A stretch of DNA of 64,000 nucleotides from Brooklawnia cerclae (GCF_011758645.1 NZ_JAAMOZ010000001.1:1240001-1304000); one strand, 5' to 3'. Positions 39,610-48,690 are shown, numbered from the stretch's first letter. The notes: generated by a model from the sequence alone, not told the origin. Program-made: numbers and translations.

Positions 39610-40929
39610 TCAGCCGCAGACCTGCGATGCGTCCCCACTGAACGCGAGCACCGCCGGGGCGCCCGTGCACAGGCTGCTGGTCGGTGTGAGCCCTTCGCCG
39701 GTGCTGAGCGGCACGTTGTGCCCCGGGACGCGCGCCTGCGCACCGAGCAGCTGGGCCAGCGCGCCGGGCATGGACGGGGCGACGATGCGGGTGTCGTCCG
39801 GATCGACCCCGCTGGTGGACGCGGCTTCGCGGAAGGCCTCGCTGCGTCCCATCACCTCGTCGACCAGACCCTTGGTGACCGCGGTGTCCGGGTCGAACAT
39901 GAAGGCACCGAGGTCGTCAACGATCGTGCTCGCGGGGATGTCCCGGTGCTCGCTCACGAAGTCGACGAACGCCTGGTACTCCACGGCCATCCCCTGGGTG
40001 TAGACGGCGCGTTCCTGCTCGGTCATGTCGCGCCAGGGGCTGCCGAAGTCCTTGCCGGTGCCCTGGGTCAGATACTCCGAGGTGATGCCGCCGCTGGTCT
40101 CGACCCCGGATTCGAGGATCGTCCCCGTGGTGGCGGTGACGTCGTGGTACACCGTGATCGGCCCCATGATGACGCCGATGCTGCCGGTGAACGTGCCGTG
40201 GTCGGCGATGATGAGGTCGGCCGGTGCCATCGCGTACATGCCACCCGACGCGGCCATCGACTGCACGTAGGCCACGACCTTGTTACCCGTGCGCTCCTGG
40301 TAGCGGACGACGGCGTCGGCGATCGCCCGGGCGCCGTAGATCGTGCCGCCGGGGGTGTCCATGAGAAGGACGACGCCGGCGTAGTCGTCGGCTTCCAGGG
40401 CGTCCAGCTCGTCGGCGATCTCATAGCCGTAGGTGGCCGCCGAGAACGAGGTGCCGCTTCCCTCGCCCTCGATCGTGCCGTTGATGTTGAGCGCCAGAAG
40501 CGTGTTCTTCGCGTTCTCCGGGCCCCACACGTGGGTGGTGGTCAACGAGTCCGACTGGTTCCGGCTGCCGATCAGCGCGACGCCGAGCATGCCGAGGGTG
40601 CTCACCAGCGCAAGGGCCACGAGCACGGCGCCGACGCCCAGGGCTGCCCCGAACCCGGCTCCGAAGCCCCGGGCGAAGGGCTTGTCCGGCTTCGCGGGCG
40701 CTACAGCCAGGGGCGGCCTCGGTGGTGGGACCGTTCCTGGCACGGGCGAGGGCGCACCGGCCGGCGGTGGGAGCTGGGGTGCGGGCTGCTCCGCGGTGCC
40801 GATGGTCGCCTGTCCGCCGATGGCTGTCTGCCCGCCGGTGGCGGCGGTCGACGGTTCGCCGGGCTGTGCGTCCGGGACGGGAGGAATGCCGTCGGGTGGT
40901 TGTGACGACGGTGTCTGTGGGGTGTTCAC
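39610..40929 (-). CDS. sppA: SppA-like signal peptide peptidase (S49 family)
   Basis: A 439-residue membrane-anchored serine protease expected to clear signal-peptide remnants. About 110 N-terminal residues are proline- and glycine-rich and cytoplasmic. One membrane helix follows (ALGVGAVLVALALVSTLGMLG). The catalytic serine lies in QSMAASGGMYA and the lysine base in QGTGKDFGSPWRDM. DTPGGTIYGA and GSIGVIMG are family blocks. It ends 19 bases from the convergent metH stop. Confidence 0.92.
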   Translation of the reverse strand: MNTPQTPSSQPPDGIPPVPDAQPGEPSTAATGGQTAIGGQATIGTAEQPAPQLPPPAGAPSPVPGTVPPPRPPLAVAPAKPDKPFARGFGAGFGAALGVGAVLVALALVSTLGMLGVALIGSRNQSDSLTTTHVWGPENAKNTLLALNINGTIEGEGSGTSFSAATYGYEIADELDALEADDYAGVVLLMDTPGGTIYGARAIADAVVRYQERTGNKVVAYVQSMAASGGMYAMAPADLIIADHGTFTGSIGVIMGPITVYHDVTATTGTILESGVETSGGITSEYLTQGTGKDFGSPWRDMTEQERAVYTQGMAVEYQAFVDFVSEHRDIPASTIVDDLGAFMFDPDTAVTKGLVDEVMGRSEAFREAASTSGVDPDDTRIVAPSMPGALAQLLGAQARVPGHNVPLSTGEGLTPTSSLCTGAPAVLAFSGDASQVCG

Positions 40930-41082
40930 GAGCCTTTCCTTTCCCCCGGATCGGGGTCGGTTCGGTGGCGTGTAGTCCGCTCATTATGTCGGACCAGGCG
41001 GCCACGACTCGCTGGCAAGCTGGAACGATCACGACGCCCACGGATTCGGAGTGCGGCTGCCGAACTGCGAGAATGGTTGATC

Positions 41083-41799
41083 ATGGCAACCCCGAACAGA
41101 CTGATCGCGAACCGGCCGAGCGCTGTCCTGTGGGACTACGACGGCACCCTCATCGACACCGAGCCGGCATGGATCCAGGCCGAGATCGACATCATGGCCG
41201 CGCGCGGGGCAAGGTGGACCTACGAACAGGGCACCGAATACTGCGGCACGCCGTGGGACGTGTCGTCCGCGGCCCTCATCGCGGCCGCGCGAGATCAGGG
41301 CCGTGATCTCGAGATGACCGAGTGGGAGGTCTACGAGGCGATGGCGAGCAGGGTCGCCGCCTACATCGCGGACAACGACCTGCCGTGGCTGCCGGGCGCG
41401 CGGGAACTCCTGGAGGGACTGGCATCCCGGGGAACGCCGATGGCCATCGTCTCGGCGAGCCCGATCGGTGTGCTGCAGGCGGGTATCTCACGCATGCCCA
41501 CGGGCGCCTTCGGGGCCGTGGTCACCGGGCAGGAGGTCACGAAGGGCAAACCCGACCCGGAGGGCTACCTGACCGCCGCGACACGACTCGGCGTCCTCGC
41601 CTCGGAGTGCGTGGTCGTGGAGGATTCCGCTTTCGGTACCCAGGCGGGACGAGCCGCGGGAGCCGTCGTCATCGCCGTGCCGATCATGACCGAACTCGCC
41701 GACACCGCCGGGATGATCGTCCTGCCGTCGTTGGCGGGAGTGGGGCCCGCCGAACTGGACGGCCTGTTCACCGGGGCGCGGGAGGTCGTCTGTGACTGA
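41083..41799 (+). CDS. HAD-superfamily hydrolase, phosphoglycolate-phosphatase-like
   Basis: A 238-residue haloacid-dehalogenase phosphatase. Motif I is WDYDGTLIDTEP with the nucleophile aspartate, motif II AIVSASP, and motifs III/IV KGKPDPEGYL and VVEDSAFGTQAGRAAG. Substrate cannot be told. A GAGAAT element ends eight bases before ATG 41083, so it may be leaderless; TTG 41077 is a less likely start. It overlaps trmI by eight bases. A HAD gene at this place next to trmI is common in actinobacteria. Confidence 0.92.
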   Translation: MATPNRLIANRPSAVLWDYDGTLIDTEPAWIQAEIDIMAARGARWTYEQGTEYCGTPWDVSSAALIAAARDQGRDLEMTEWEVYEAMASRVAAYIADNDLPWLPGARELLEGLASRGTPMAIVSASPIGVLQAGISRMPTGAFGAVVTGQEVTKGKPDPEGYLTAATRLGVLASECVVVEDSAFGTQAGRAAGAVVIAVPIMTELADTAGMIVLPSLAGVGPAELDGLFTGAREVVCD

Positions 41800-42742
41800 C
41801 AACGATCCGGCGGTGTACTCCGGCGTACACACCGGGGCGCTGCGGGCCGGGGAGTGGGTGGCGCTGACCGACGCGAAGGGTCACCGCAAATCACTGCTGC
41901 TGCAAGCCGGAAAGGTGTTCCACACCACGAAGGGTGGGCTCGCGCACGACGACATCATCGGGCGTCCCGAAGGCATCGTGGTGACCACAGCGGGTGGCCT
42001 GCAGTACCTCGTCTTCCGGCCGCTGCTGGACGAGTACATGGTCTCGATGCCTCGTGAAGCGGCCGTGATCTACCCGAAGGATGCCGCCCAGATTCTCATG
42101 AAGGCCGACATCTTCCCCGGCGCGCGTGTGCTGGAGGCCGGTGTGGGCTCGGGGGCCATGAGTCTCGCGCTGCTGCGGGCGATCGGGCCGACCGGGCGCC
42201 TGCACAGCTACGAGCGCCGTCCCGAGTTCGCGGAGGTGGCCCTGGCGAACGTGGAGCAGTTCGTGACCGGCACGCATCCGGCGTGGACGGTGACGATCGG
42301 CGACCTCGTCGACGTGGTGGCCGACGAGCAGGTCGACCGGGCGATTCTCGACATGCTCGCACCCTGGGACTGCGTCGACGTCGTGGGAGATGTCCTCGTC
42401 CCGGGCGGCATCCTGTGCTGCTACGTGGCCTCGACCACGCAGATGGGACGCGTGAGCGACGCCATCCGCGCACACGGTGGGTTTACCGAGCCGAAGCTGT
42501 CCGAGACGATGATCCGCGACTGGCATGCCGAGGGACTGGCCATCCGGCCTGCCCACGGGACGACCGCCCACACGGGCTTCCTGGTCATCACGCGGCGTCT
42601 CGCCCCGGGTGTGGAGGCGCCTTTGCGCAAGCGGCGTCCGGCACCGGGCGCCTACGGCCCCGACTACCAGGGGCCGATCCCGCGCAACGTCAGGGCCGAG
42701 CACCTGGAGGCGAACCGTCGTCGCAGCGAGGAGCTGGGGTAG
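41792..42742 (+). CDS. trmI: tRNA (adenine-58-N1)-methyltransferase
   Basis: Methylates A58 in the T-loop of tRNAs. The 316-residue protein has a beta-barrel N-terminal domain (VALTDAKGHRKSLLLQAGKVFHTTKGGLAHDD) and the SAM motif VLEAGVGSGAMSLALLRAIG. The catalytic aspartate is in ILDMLAPWD. GTG 41792 overlaps the HAD gene. In mycobacteria and relatives this gene precedes arc-dop-pup-prcB-prcA; here a repeat array and a lactonase gene follow instead. Confidence 0.95.
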   Translation: MTDNDPAVYSGVHTGALRAGEWVALTDAKGHRKSLLLQAGKVFHTTKGGLAHDDIIGRPEGIVVTTAGGLQYLVFRPLLDEYMVSMPREAAVIYPKDAAQILMKADIFPGARVLEAGVGSGAMSLALLRAIGPTGRLHSYERRPEFAEVALANVEQFVTGTHPAWTVTIGDLVDVVADEQVDRAILDMLAPWDCVDVVGDVLVPGGILCCYVASTTQMGRVSDAIRAHGGFTEPKLSETMIRDWHAEGLAIRPAHGTTAHTGFLVITRRLAPGVEAPLRKRRPAPGAYGPDYQGPIPRNVRAEHLEANRRRSEELG

Positions 42743-42821
42743 CAACCGCGATCTGCGAGTTTGTTACCTTGCGGGCCCGTGAGTTCGTTGCCCTGCGCTC
42801 CTTGAGTTCGTTGCCCCTGCG

Positions 42822-43073
42822 CTCCCTGAGCTTGTCGAAGGGATGGGTGCTCGTTTCGACGGGCTCAACGAGCGTTTCGGCAGACGGTCCCTGAGCTTGT
42901 CGAAGGGATGGGTGCTCGTTTCGACAGGCTCAACGGGCGTTTCGGCAGACGGTCCCTGAGCTTGTCGAAGGGATGGGTGCTCGTTTCGACAGGCTCAACG
43001 GGCGTTTCGGCAGACGGTCCCTGAGCTTGTCGAAGGGATGGGTGCTCGTTTCGACAGGCTCAACGAGCGTTCG
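42822..43073. repeat. Tandem array of 65-base units
   Basis: Units begin at 42822, 42887, 42952 and 43017 (exact 65-base period; the last unit is partial). Each contains CCCTGAGCTTGTCGAAGGG and, 20 bases on, TTTCGACRGGCTCAACG, so every unit carries an inverted pair. Units differ by only one or two bases, pointing to recent duplication or slippage. Confidence 0.92.
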
Positions 43074-43131
43074 AGGGGGCTCGGCGAACGTTCCGATACA
43101 TGTGTGCCCGGCCCCGGCATCCTGGAGACGC

Positions 43132-43183
43132 AACAACGTGGAAAGTTGTGGCGCGTAGTCGAACCACAACTTTCCACGTTGTT
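43132..43183. terminator. Perfect 20-base stem palindrome after the SMP-30 gene
   Basis: AACAACGTGGAAAGTTGTGG (43132-43151) and its exact complement (43164-43183) flank a 12-base loop. It lies 6 bases beyond the stop of the minus-strand SMP-30 gene, so it may stop that transcript, but no U-tract follows on either strand. Confidence 0.6.
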
Positions 43184-43189
43184 CACAGA

Positions 43190-44134
43190 TCAGGCCCCGG
43201 CGGGTTGCAGTTGGTCCCGCAGGACGTGCGAGGCATCGCGAACGTGCGTGCGCACACGCCACAGCCGTGAGGTGCACGCGATGAACAGGTCGGTGCCGTC
43301 GTCCCCACCGAAGCAGATGTTGCCCACGTGCCCGCCCTCGACGGGGATGTAGCCGATCTGGTCGCCCTCGGGGGAGTAGATGTGGACGCCCGAGAACTCC
43401 GAGCTCCAGACGTTGCCGCGCTCGTCGACGCGGATGCCGTCGGCGATCCCGTCGTCGATGGCCCGGAAGTCGCGTCCGCCCTTGCACATGCGTCCGTCCA
43501 GCACGCGGTACACGCGGATGGCGTGGGTGCCACCGGGGTTGGGCTCCAGGTTCGGCAAGTCGATGGAGTTGTCGGACGAGTACAGCAGCGATTCGTCCGG
43601 GCTGAAGGCCAAGCCGTTGGGCATCTCGACGTCGATGATGACCGGCTCCACGCTGCCGTCCGCCGGGTCGAAGCGCCAGACCCAGTGATCGCGGTACTCG
43701 AGGTCGCCGGGGTGTCCCTCGATGGGGCGCTTGATGCCGTAGGACGGGTCGCTGAACCAGACCGTGCCGTCGGACTTCACGATGACGTCGTTGGGCGAGT
43801 TGAACCGCTTGCCCCGCCACTGGCTGGTGAGTTCGCTGACCTGCCCGTCACGCTCGACCTCGACGCGCCGAAGGCCGTGGGAGCATTGGACGACCTCGCC
43901 GTCCAGCCCGGTGGTGCGGCCGTTGGTGAACTCGACATCGTCGCGGTAGACCGACACCAGGTTGGTGTCGGCGCTCCACTCGAGGATCCGGTTGCGGTGG
44001 ATGTCGCTGAACCGCACGGCTCGGCGTGCCGGGATCCACACAGGCCCCTCGGCCCATGTGGCGAGCTCGCTCTCGTCCCCGAGCCGTTCGATGGTCGTGC
44101 TCGCGAGCAGTCCCGCATCATCCTGGATCGTCAT
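43190..44134 (-). CDS. SMP-30/gluconolactonase-family protein
   Basis: A 314-residue six-bladed beta-propeller of the SMP-30/gluconolactonase/LRE-like family. Motifs: WAEGPVWIPARRAVRFSDI with the metal-binding glutamate, FNSPNDVIVKSDGTVWFSDPSYG, MPNGLAFSPDESLLYSSD and DGIRVDERGNVW. Such enzymes open sugar lactones; the substrate here is unknown. ATG 44134 has a strong AGGAGG upstream. An inverted repeat (44166-44199) in its promoter suggests a specific regulator. It sits on the opposite strand between trmI and prcB, between repeats, which looks like an insertion into the proteasome locus. Confidence 0.9.
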   Translation of the reverse strand: MTIQDDAGLLASTTIERLGDESELATWAEGPVWIPARRAVRFSDIHRNRILEWSADTNLVSVYRDDVEFTNGRTTGLDGEVVQCSHGLRRVEVERDGQVSELTSQWRGKRFNSPNDVIVKSDGTVWFSDPSYGIKRPIEGHPGDLEYRDHWVWRFDPADGSVEPVIIDVEMPNGLAFSPDESLLYSSDNSIDLPNLEPNPGGTHAIRVYRVLDGRMCKGGRDFRAIDDGIADGIRVDERGNVWSSEFSGVHIYSPEGDQIGYIPVEGGHVGNICFGGDDGTDLFIACTSRLWRVRTHVRDASHVLRDQLQPAGA

Positions 44135-44165
44135 GGTGAAACCTCCTCGTTTCCGCCACAGCTAT

Positions 44166-44199
44166 GTGGCCATATCCTCGATGAAAAATCATATGCCAC
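44166..44199 (-). promoter_or_regulatory. Inverted repeat upstream of the SMP-30 gene
   Basis: GTGGCCATAT (44166-44175) and ATATGCCAC (44191-44199) are inverted copies with one extra base, around an A+T-rich centre. Placement 32-65 bases before the SMP-30 start suits an operator. It also lies upstream of prcB on the other strand. Confidence 0.4.
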
Positions 44200-44274
44200 T
44201 TTGATCCGTATGGACACCGCCCCAGGGCCGACGGCACGTGGGGCGCGGGTGGGCAAGGGGCATCACCTGACGGG

Positions 44275-44280
44275 TAGGCT
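44275..44280 (+). promoter_or_regulatory. Candidate -10 element of prcB
   Basis: TAGGCT ends nine bases before ATG 44290. No Shine-Dalgarno lies between, so prcB may be leaderless with its own promoter. Confidence 0.35.
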
Positions 44281-44289
44281 GTCGGGATC

Positions 44290-45057
44290 ATGGACATGTC
44301 AGGTGTGGGGGAGCTGTCCAGCTCCTTTTCGCAGTTCGTCGCCCGGGTCGCACCCGAGGCACTGCCCCGGGTGGACGCGGAGCACGTGCAGCTCGCCCCC
44401 CACGGAACCACGATCGTCGCCGCATCCTATGCCGACGGCGTGGTCATGGCAGGCGACCGCCGGGCGACGATGGGTAGCCTGATCGCTCAGCGTGACATCG
44501 AGAAGGTCTTCGGAGCCGACGAGTTCAGCATCGTCGGCATCGCGGGCGCGGCGGGCATAGCCATGGAGCTCGTCCGGCTGTTCCAGGTGGAGTTGCAGCA
44601 CTACGAGAAGCTCGAAGGGGTCGCCCTGAGCCTCGACGGCAAGGCCAATCGGCTGGGGTCGCTCGTCCGTGGCAACCTCGAGCTCGCGTTGCGGGGACTC
44701 GCGGTGATCCCCATGTTCGCCGGCTGGGACGTCGATCGCCGGGTCGGGCGCATCTTCAGCTACGACGCGACGGGCGGACGCTACGAGGAGACCGGGTTCC
44801 ACGCCGTCGGGTCGGGAGCCGCCTTCGCGCGTGGGTCGATGAAGAAGACCCACCAGCCCGGCGGCGACGAGACCTCCGCGGTGCTGTCGGTGATCCGGTC
44901 GCTCTACGATGCGGCGGACGACGACTCCGCCACCGGTGGGCCAGACCTTGCCCGTTCGATCTTCCCGGTCGTCATGACCGCCTCCGCGGCCGGCGTCCGG
45001 CAGCTTCCGACGTCGGACGTCGCCGACCTCACCACCCGCGTTCTGGAGATGTTGTGA
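44290..45057 (+). CDS. prcB: 20S proteasome beta subunit
   Basis: Catalytic subunit of the actinobacterial proteasome, 255 residues. A 39-residue propeptide ends in APHG; cleavage would free the catalytic threonine of [21 protein letters not shown]. The lysine equivalent is in KVFGADEF, and [22 protein letters not shown] matches the mycobacterial protein closely. The active site is intact, so the enzyme should work. No pup, dop or arc precedes it, as they would in mycobacteria. prcA follows after 31 bases. Confidence 0.97.
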   Translation: MDMSGVGELSSSFSQFVARVAPEALPRVDAEHVQLAPHGTTIVAASYADGVVMAGDRRATMGSLIAQRDIEKVFGADEFSIVGIAGAAGIAMELVRLFQVELQHYEKLEGVALSLDGKANRLGSLVRGNLELALRGLAVIPMFAGWDVDRRVGRIFSYDATGGRYEETGFHAVGSGAAFARGSMKKTHQPGGDETSAVLSVIRSLYDAADDDSATGGPDLARSIFPVVMTASAAGVRQLPTSDVADLTTRVLEML

Positions 45058-45088
45058 ACCGAACCCCGACCCCGGCAGGGGGCGCACG

Positions 45089-45760
45089 ATGAGCATGCCG
45101 TTCTACGTCGCCCCGGAGCAGCTGATGAAGGACCGTGCCGACTACGCGCGCAAGGGCATCGCGCGCGGGCGCTCGGTGCTCGTCCTGCGGTATCGGGACG
45201 GTATCGCGTTCGTGGCGGAGAATCCCAGCCGCACGCTGCACAAGGTGAGCGAGATCTACGACCGCATCGGCTTCGCGGCGGTCGGCCGGTACAACGAGTT
45301 CGAGAACCTGCGCATGGCCGGTATCCGTTACGCAGATCTGCGCGGCTACTCCTACGACCGGCGCGACGTGACGGCGCGGGGGCTCGCGAACGCTTACGCG
45401 CAGCAGCTCGGCACCGTGTTCAGTTCGGGGTCCGAGAAGCCGTTCGAGGTGGAGCTGGTCGTCGCCGAGGTCGGACAGGACGCCGCGCGTGACCAGATCT
45501 TCCGCATCGGCTTCGACGGGACCATCGTCGACGAGACGGGCTTCGCGGTGGTGGGCGGCGCCACCGAGGTGCTCAGCGAGAAGCTGGGCGGGGGCTTCGA
45601 CGCGGACGCCGATCTCGCCTCCGCTGTGCGCCTCGCGGCGAGCTGTTTGGGAGAGCGCACCCACCTGGAAGTGGGAGTCCTCGATCGCACGCGGACGCAG
45701 ACCCGGAAGTTCCGTGCCGTCGAACGTGACGAACTGCAGTCGCTGCTGGGCGGCGACTGA
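45089..45760 (+). CDS. prcA: 20S proteasome alpha subunit
   Basis: Non-catalytic ring subunit, 223 residues, that forms the gated entry of the proteasome. [30 protein letters not shown] is the alpha-type N-terminus; [35 protein letters not shown] and [21 protein letters not shown] follow as in mycobacteria. pafA does not follow; tyrA begins one base after the stop. Confidence 0.97.
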   Translation: MSMPFYVAPEQLMKDRADYARKGIARGRSVLVLRYRDGIAFVAENPSRTLHKVSEIYDRIGFAAVGRYNEFENLRMAGIRYADLRGYSYDRRDVTARGLANAYAQQLGTVFSSGSEKPFEVELVVAEVGQDAARDQIFRIGFDGTIVDETGFAVVGGATEVLSEKLGGGFDADADLASAVRLAASCLGERTHLEVGVLDRTRTQTRKFRAVERDELQSLLGGD

Positions 45761-45761
45761 G

Positions 45762-46829
45762 GTGCCCGAGGTCGTGATCGACCCTGCGGTGATCGTGGGG
45801 ACTGGTCTGGTTGGCGCGTCGGTCGGTTGTGCGCTGAGTGCTGCGGGCCTGTCGGTGCATCTGCGCGATCGCGTCCGGTCGCATGCGGTCGTCGCGGCGG
45901 GTCGCGGTGCCGGGGTGGTCGAACCGGTCGATCCGGCGTCGGCCCGCCTCGTGGTCGTGGCCGTGCCTCCCACCGCGGTGCCGCGTGTGGTGGCCAGCAG
46001 CCTGGCCCGGTACCCGAACGCGGTGGTGACCGACGTCGGGTCGGTGAAGAGCAAGATCCTCGACGAGGTGATCGCGTTGACCGAGGACGCGTCCCGCTAC
46101 ATCGGGGGTCATCCCATGGCGGGCTCCCACCAGTCGGGCCCGCTGACCGCCGCCGCTGAGCTGTTCGCCGACCGCACCTGGGTGCTGACCCCGCGTCCGG
46201 ACAACCCCGACTGGGTCGTGGAGACGGCACGCACTCTGGCGTCGGTCTGCGGAGCGCGGATCGTCGAGATGTCGGCGGCCGACCACGACCGGGCGGTGGC
46301 CGAGGTGAGTCACTTCCCGCAGCTGGTCAGCAGCCTGACCGCGGCGCGGCTGGCCGATGTGCCGCGGGGTGACCTGCGGCTGGCCGGCCAGGGCGTGCGC
46401 GACGTCACCCGCATCGCGGCGTCCGATCCCGACATGTGGGTGCAGATCGTCGCGGCCAATCGGGCGCCGATCCGCGAGCAGCTGGTCGCCTTGCGCGACG
46501 ATCTCAGCGGCCTGATCGCGGCGCTGGACGAGCCCGACGCCGTCAACGACGTGCTCAAGCGCGGCAACAAGGGCGTTCGGGCGCTGCCCGGCAAGCGGGG
46601 AAAGCGTCCGGACAAGCTGGTTCCCGTCGTCGTGCAGATCCCGGACGCGCCCGGTGCGTTGGGGCGGTTGTTCGCCGACATCGCGATGAACGGCATCAAC
46701 ATCGAGGACCTGTCGATCGAGCACGACCCGGATCGCGAGATCGGCTATCTGTCGATCGACGTGGCCCCCGACCGGGTCGACGGCCTGCGCCGCATGATTC
46801 GCGATCGCGGCTGGGGGCTGCGGTCCTGA
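45762..46829 (+). CDS. tyrA: Prephenate dehydrogenase with C-terminal ACT domain
   Basis: Tyrosine branch enzyme, 355 residues, NAD(P)-dependent. The Rossmann start VIVGTGLVGASVGCALSAAGLSVHL, the catalytic block GGHPMAGSHQSGP and DHDRAVAEVSHFPQLVSS are clear. A C-terminal ACT domain (VVVQIPDAPGALGRLFADIA) implies feedback control by an aromatic amino acid. GTG 45762 is one base after the prcA stop, so the two are coupled; GTG 45774 is an alternative. Confidence 0.93.
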   Translation: MPEVVIDPAVIVGTGLVGASVGCALSAAGLSVHLRDRVRSHAVVAAGRGAGVVEPVDPASARLVVVAVPPTAVPRVVASSLARYPNAVVTDVGSVKSKILDEVIALTEDASRYIGGHPMAGSHQSGPLTAAAELFADRTWVLTPRPDNPDWVVETARTLASVCGARIVEMSAADHDRAVAEVSHFPQLVSSLTAARLADVPRGDLRLAGQGVRDVTRIAASDPDMWVQIVAANRAPIREQLVALRDDLSGLIAALDEPDAVNDVLKRGNKGVRALPGKRGKRPDKLVPVVVQIPDAPGALGRLFADIAMNGINIEDLSIEHDPDREIGYLSIDVAPDRVDGLRRMIRDRGWGLRS

Positions 46830-46890
46830 CAACGGCGGTTCGCATGCCGGACGCGTCGAGTTTGCCATTTGGAAAGGTTGGATTCCTACC

Positions 46891-47610
46891 GTGACAACCG
46901 TGTTGCAACCCCGGCTGGTGATCGCGATCGACGGCCCGAGTGGTTCGGGCAAGTCGAGCACGTCGCGAGCCGTCGCGTCCCGGCTGGGATGCGAGTATCT
47001 CGACACAGGTTCCATGTACCGGGCGCTGGCGCTGTGGTGCACTCACCGGGGCATCGCGTCCGACGACCCCGTCGCCGTCGCCCGGGCGGCCCGCGACCTC
47101 CCGATCAAGGTCCGCACCGATCCCGCGTCGTTCCGCGTCGAGCTGGGTGCCAACGACGTCACCGAGCAGTTGCACGCCCCGGAGGTCTCGGGGATCGTGT
47201 CGGGTTACGCCGGTGTCCTGCCGGCGCGTGAGGCACTGATCGTCCGGATGCGCCGGATCATCGAGGACTGTGGCCGCATCGTCGTCGAAGGACGCGACAT
47301 CACGACGGTGGTCGCACCCGGTGCAGACGTGCGCGTCCTGCTGCAGGCCGATCCCGAGCAGCGCATCCATCGCAGGGAAGCGCAGTTGGACGGGGCGGCC
47401 GATCACGAGACCGTCGCCGAGCAGGTGGTGGGACGCGACGCCGCAGATTCGGCCACCACCCGCTTCGAGACCCCCGCGGACGAGGGAGTTCACCTGATCG
47501 ATTCCACGGACCTGACCCTCGACGAGGTGATCGACCGGGTCGTGGCCCTCGTCCCGCACGAACTCGTCGTCCCGGTGCCATCACCGGGACCGGACCGACC
47601 CCTCACCTGA
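46891..47610 (+). CDS. cmk: Cytidylate kinase
   Basis: Phosphorylates CMP and dCMP, 239 residues. P-loop AIDGPSGSGKSSTSRAVA, CMP-binding YLDTGSMYRALA and VVEGRDITTVV are intact. The C-terminal part is longer and acidic compared with the minimal family. The start is GTG 46891 with GGAAAGG about 13 bases upstream. It precedes plsC and, past a repeat array, der, the usual actinobacterial order. Confidence 0.95.
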   Translation: MTTVLQPRLVIAIDGPSGSGKSSTSRAVASRLGCEYLDTGSMYRALALWCTHRGIASDDPVAVARAARDLPIKVRTDPASFRVELGANDVTEQLHAPEVSGIVSGYAGVLPAREALIVRMRRIIEDCGRIVVEGRDITTVVAPGADVRVLLQADPEQRIHRREAQLDGAADHETVAEQVVGRDAADSATTRFETPADEGVHLIDSTDLTLDEVIDRVVALVPHELVVPVPSPGPDRPLT

Positions 47611-47632
47611 GGAACCCGACACCAGGAGCGAC

Positions 47633-48379
47633 ATGAGCCTCGACGCACTCCAGCCGAACCGGACATCCGACACCCCATCGAACCGCGGTCCTGCCTCCGC
47701 GTCGAGTCCCGTGCACGGGCTGCCCGGCACTGCGCACCTGCCAGCCCTCCCCATGCGTGCGCTGCGAGGCTGGCGCGGCGTCGGGCGCGTCGCCTTCGGC
47801 GCCCTGTGGAACATCCGTACGCATTTGCACCACAACCTCCCGGACGGCCCGGCCATCATCGCCCCCAACCACACGGCTGCCATCGACGGCCCGCTCATCG
47901 TGCTGGCCAGCCCCGACACGTTCGCCCTCGCGAAGTCGGAACTGTTCAGTTCGCCGGTGGCCCCCCTGTTGCGGGTGGCCGGTCAGATCCCGCTCGAACG
48001 CACCTTCCCGGACGTCGACGGCCTGCGCCGTGCGGTCCATGTGCTGCGGTCGGGGCGGAAGCTGGCGATCTTTCCCGAGGGACGCCGGGGCAGCGGCGAC
48101 TTTACCCAGTTCCGCGGCGGTGTGGCCTGGCTGGCGTTGGTGACCGGCGTTCCGGTCGTCCCGGTCGCCATCCTGGGGACCAAGCCCTCGGGGACCGACC
48201 TGAATGCCGTGCCCCGGCTGCGCGCGACGATCGACGTCGTGTTCGGCGGGGCTCGGCACTATGCCGAAGCCGCTTGGCCGCGCACGAGCGACGAGGTGTC
48301 CCGGGTGCGCGACGAACTCCAGACGGCCTGCGTCGAGCACCTGGCGTTCGCACAACGACTGGTCGGCCGCGCCCTGTAG
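47633..48379 (+). CDS. plsC: 1-acylglycerol-3-phosphate acyltransferase (PlsC family)
   Basis: A 248-residue membrane-associated acyltransferase for phospholipid synthesis. Block I is PNHTAAIDGPLIVLAS (NHX4D), block II around QIPLERTFPDVDGLRRA, block III FPEGRRGSGDF, and block IV VPVVPVAILG. The first 45 residues are a poorly conserved leader. It begins 22 bases after cmk with CAGGAGCG upstream and is probably cotranscribed. Confidence 0.92.
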   Translation: MSLDALQPNRTSDTPSNRGPASASSPVHGLPGTAHLPALPMRALRGWRGVGRVAFGALWNIRTHLHHNLPDGPAIIAPNHTAAIDGPLIVLASPDTFALAKSELFSSPVAPLLRVAGQIPLERTFPDVDGLRRAVHVLRSGRKLAIFPEGRRGSGDFTQFRGGVAWLALVTGVPVVPVAILGTKPSGTDLNAVPRLRATIDVVFGGARHYAEAAWPRTSDEVSRVRDELQTACVEHLAFAQRLVGRAL

Positions 48380-48400
48380 GGGTTTCGAGGGGCCGGGTCG

Positions 48401-48690
48401 TCCCTTCGACGGGCTCAGGGGTCGCTTGCAGGGTGTTCGTTGAGCTTGTCGAAGCGAGCCTTCGTCCCTTCGACGGGCTCAGGGACCGCTTGCAGGGTGC
48501 TCGTTGAGCTTGTCGAAGCGAGCCTCCGTCCCTTCGACGGGCTCAGGGATCATCTGGGAGGGTGTTCGTTGAGCTTGTCGAAGCGAGCTTCCGTCCCTTC
48601 GACAGGCTCAGGGATCGTTTGTGGGTGGTGGCGGGGATCGTTCGCGGGTGGTGGTGGGGATCGTTCGCGGGTGGTGGTTGAGCCTGTCGA
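48401..48690. repeat. Tandem array of 64-65-base units plus 23-base repeats
   Basis: Units start at 48401, 48465, 48529 and 48594. Each has CCCTTCGACRGGCTCAGG and, further on, GTTGAGCTTGTCGAAGCGAG, again an inverted pair per unit. After about 48615 a shorter direct repeat of 23 bases appears (GGGTGGTGG followed by GGGGATCGTTCGC), ending in one more TTGAGCCTGTCGAAACC word. Confidence 0.9.

Larger units (their letters stand above)
42743..43189. other. trmI to SMP-30 intergenic region
   Basis: No gene is supported. It holds the 65-base tandem array (42822-43073) and a 52-base perfect-arm palindrome (43132-43183). This is where arc, dop and pup would be expected by synteny with mycobacteria. Frames through it are repeat-derived. 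Confidence 0.75.
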
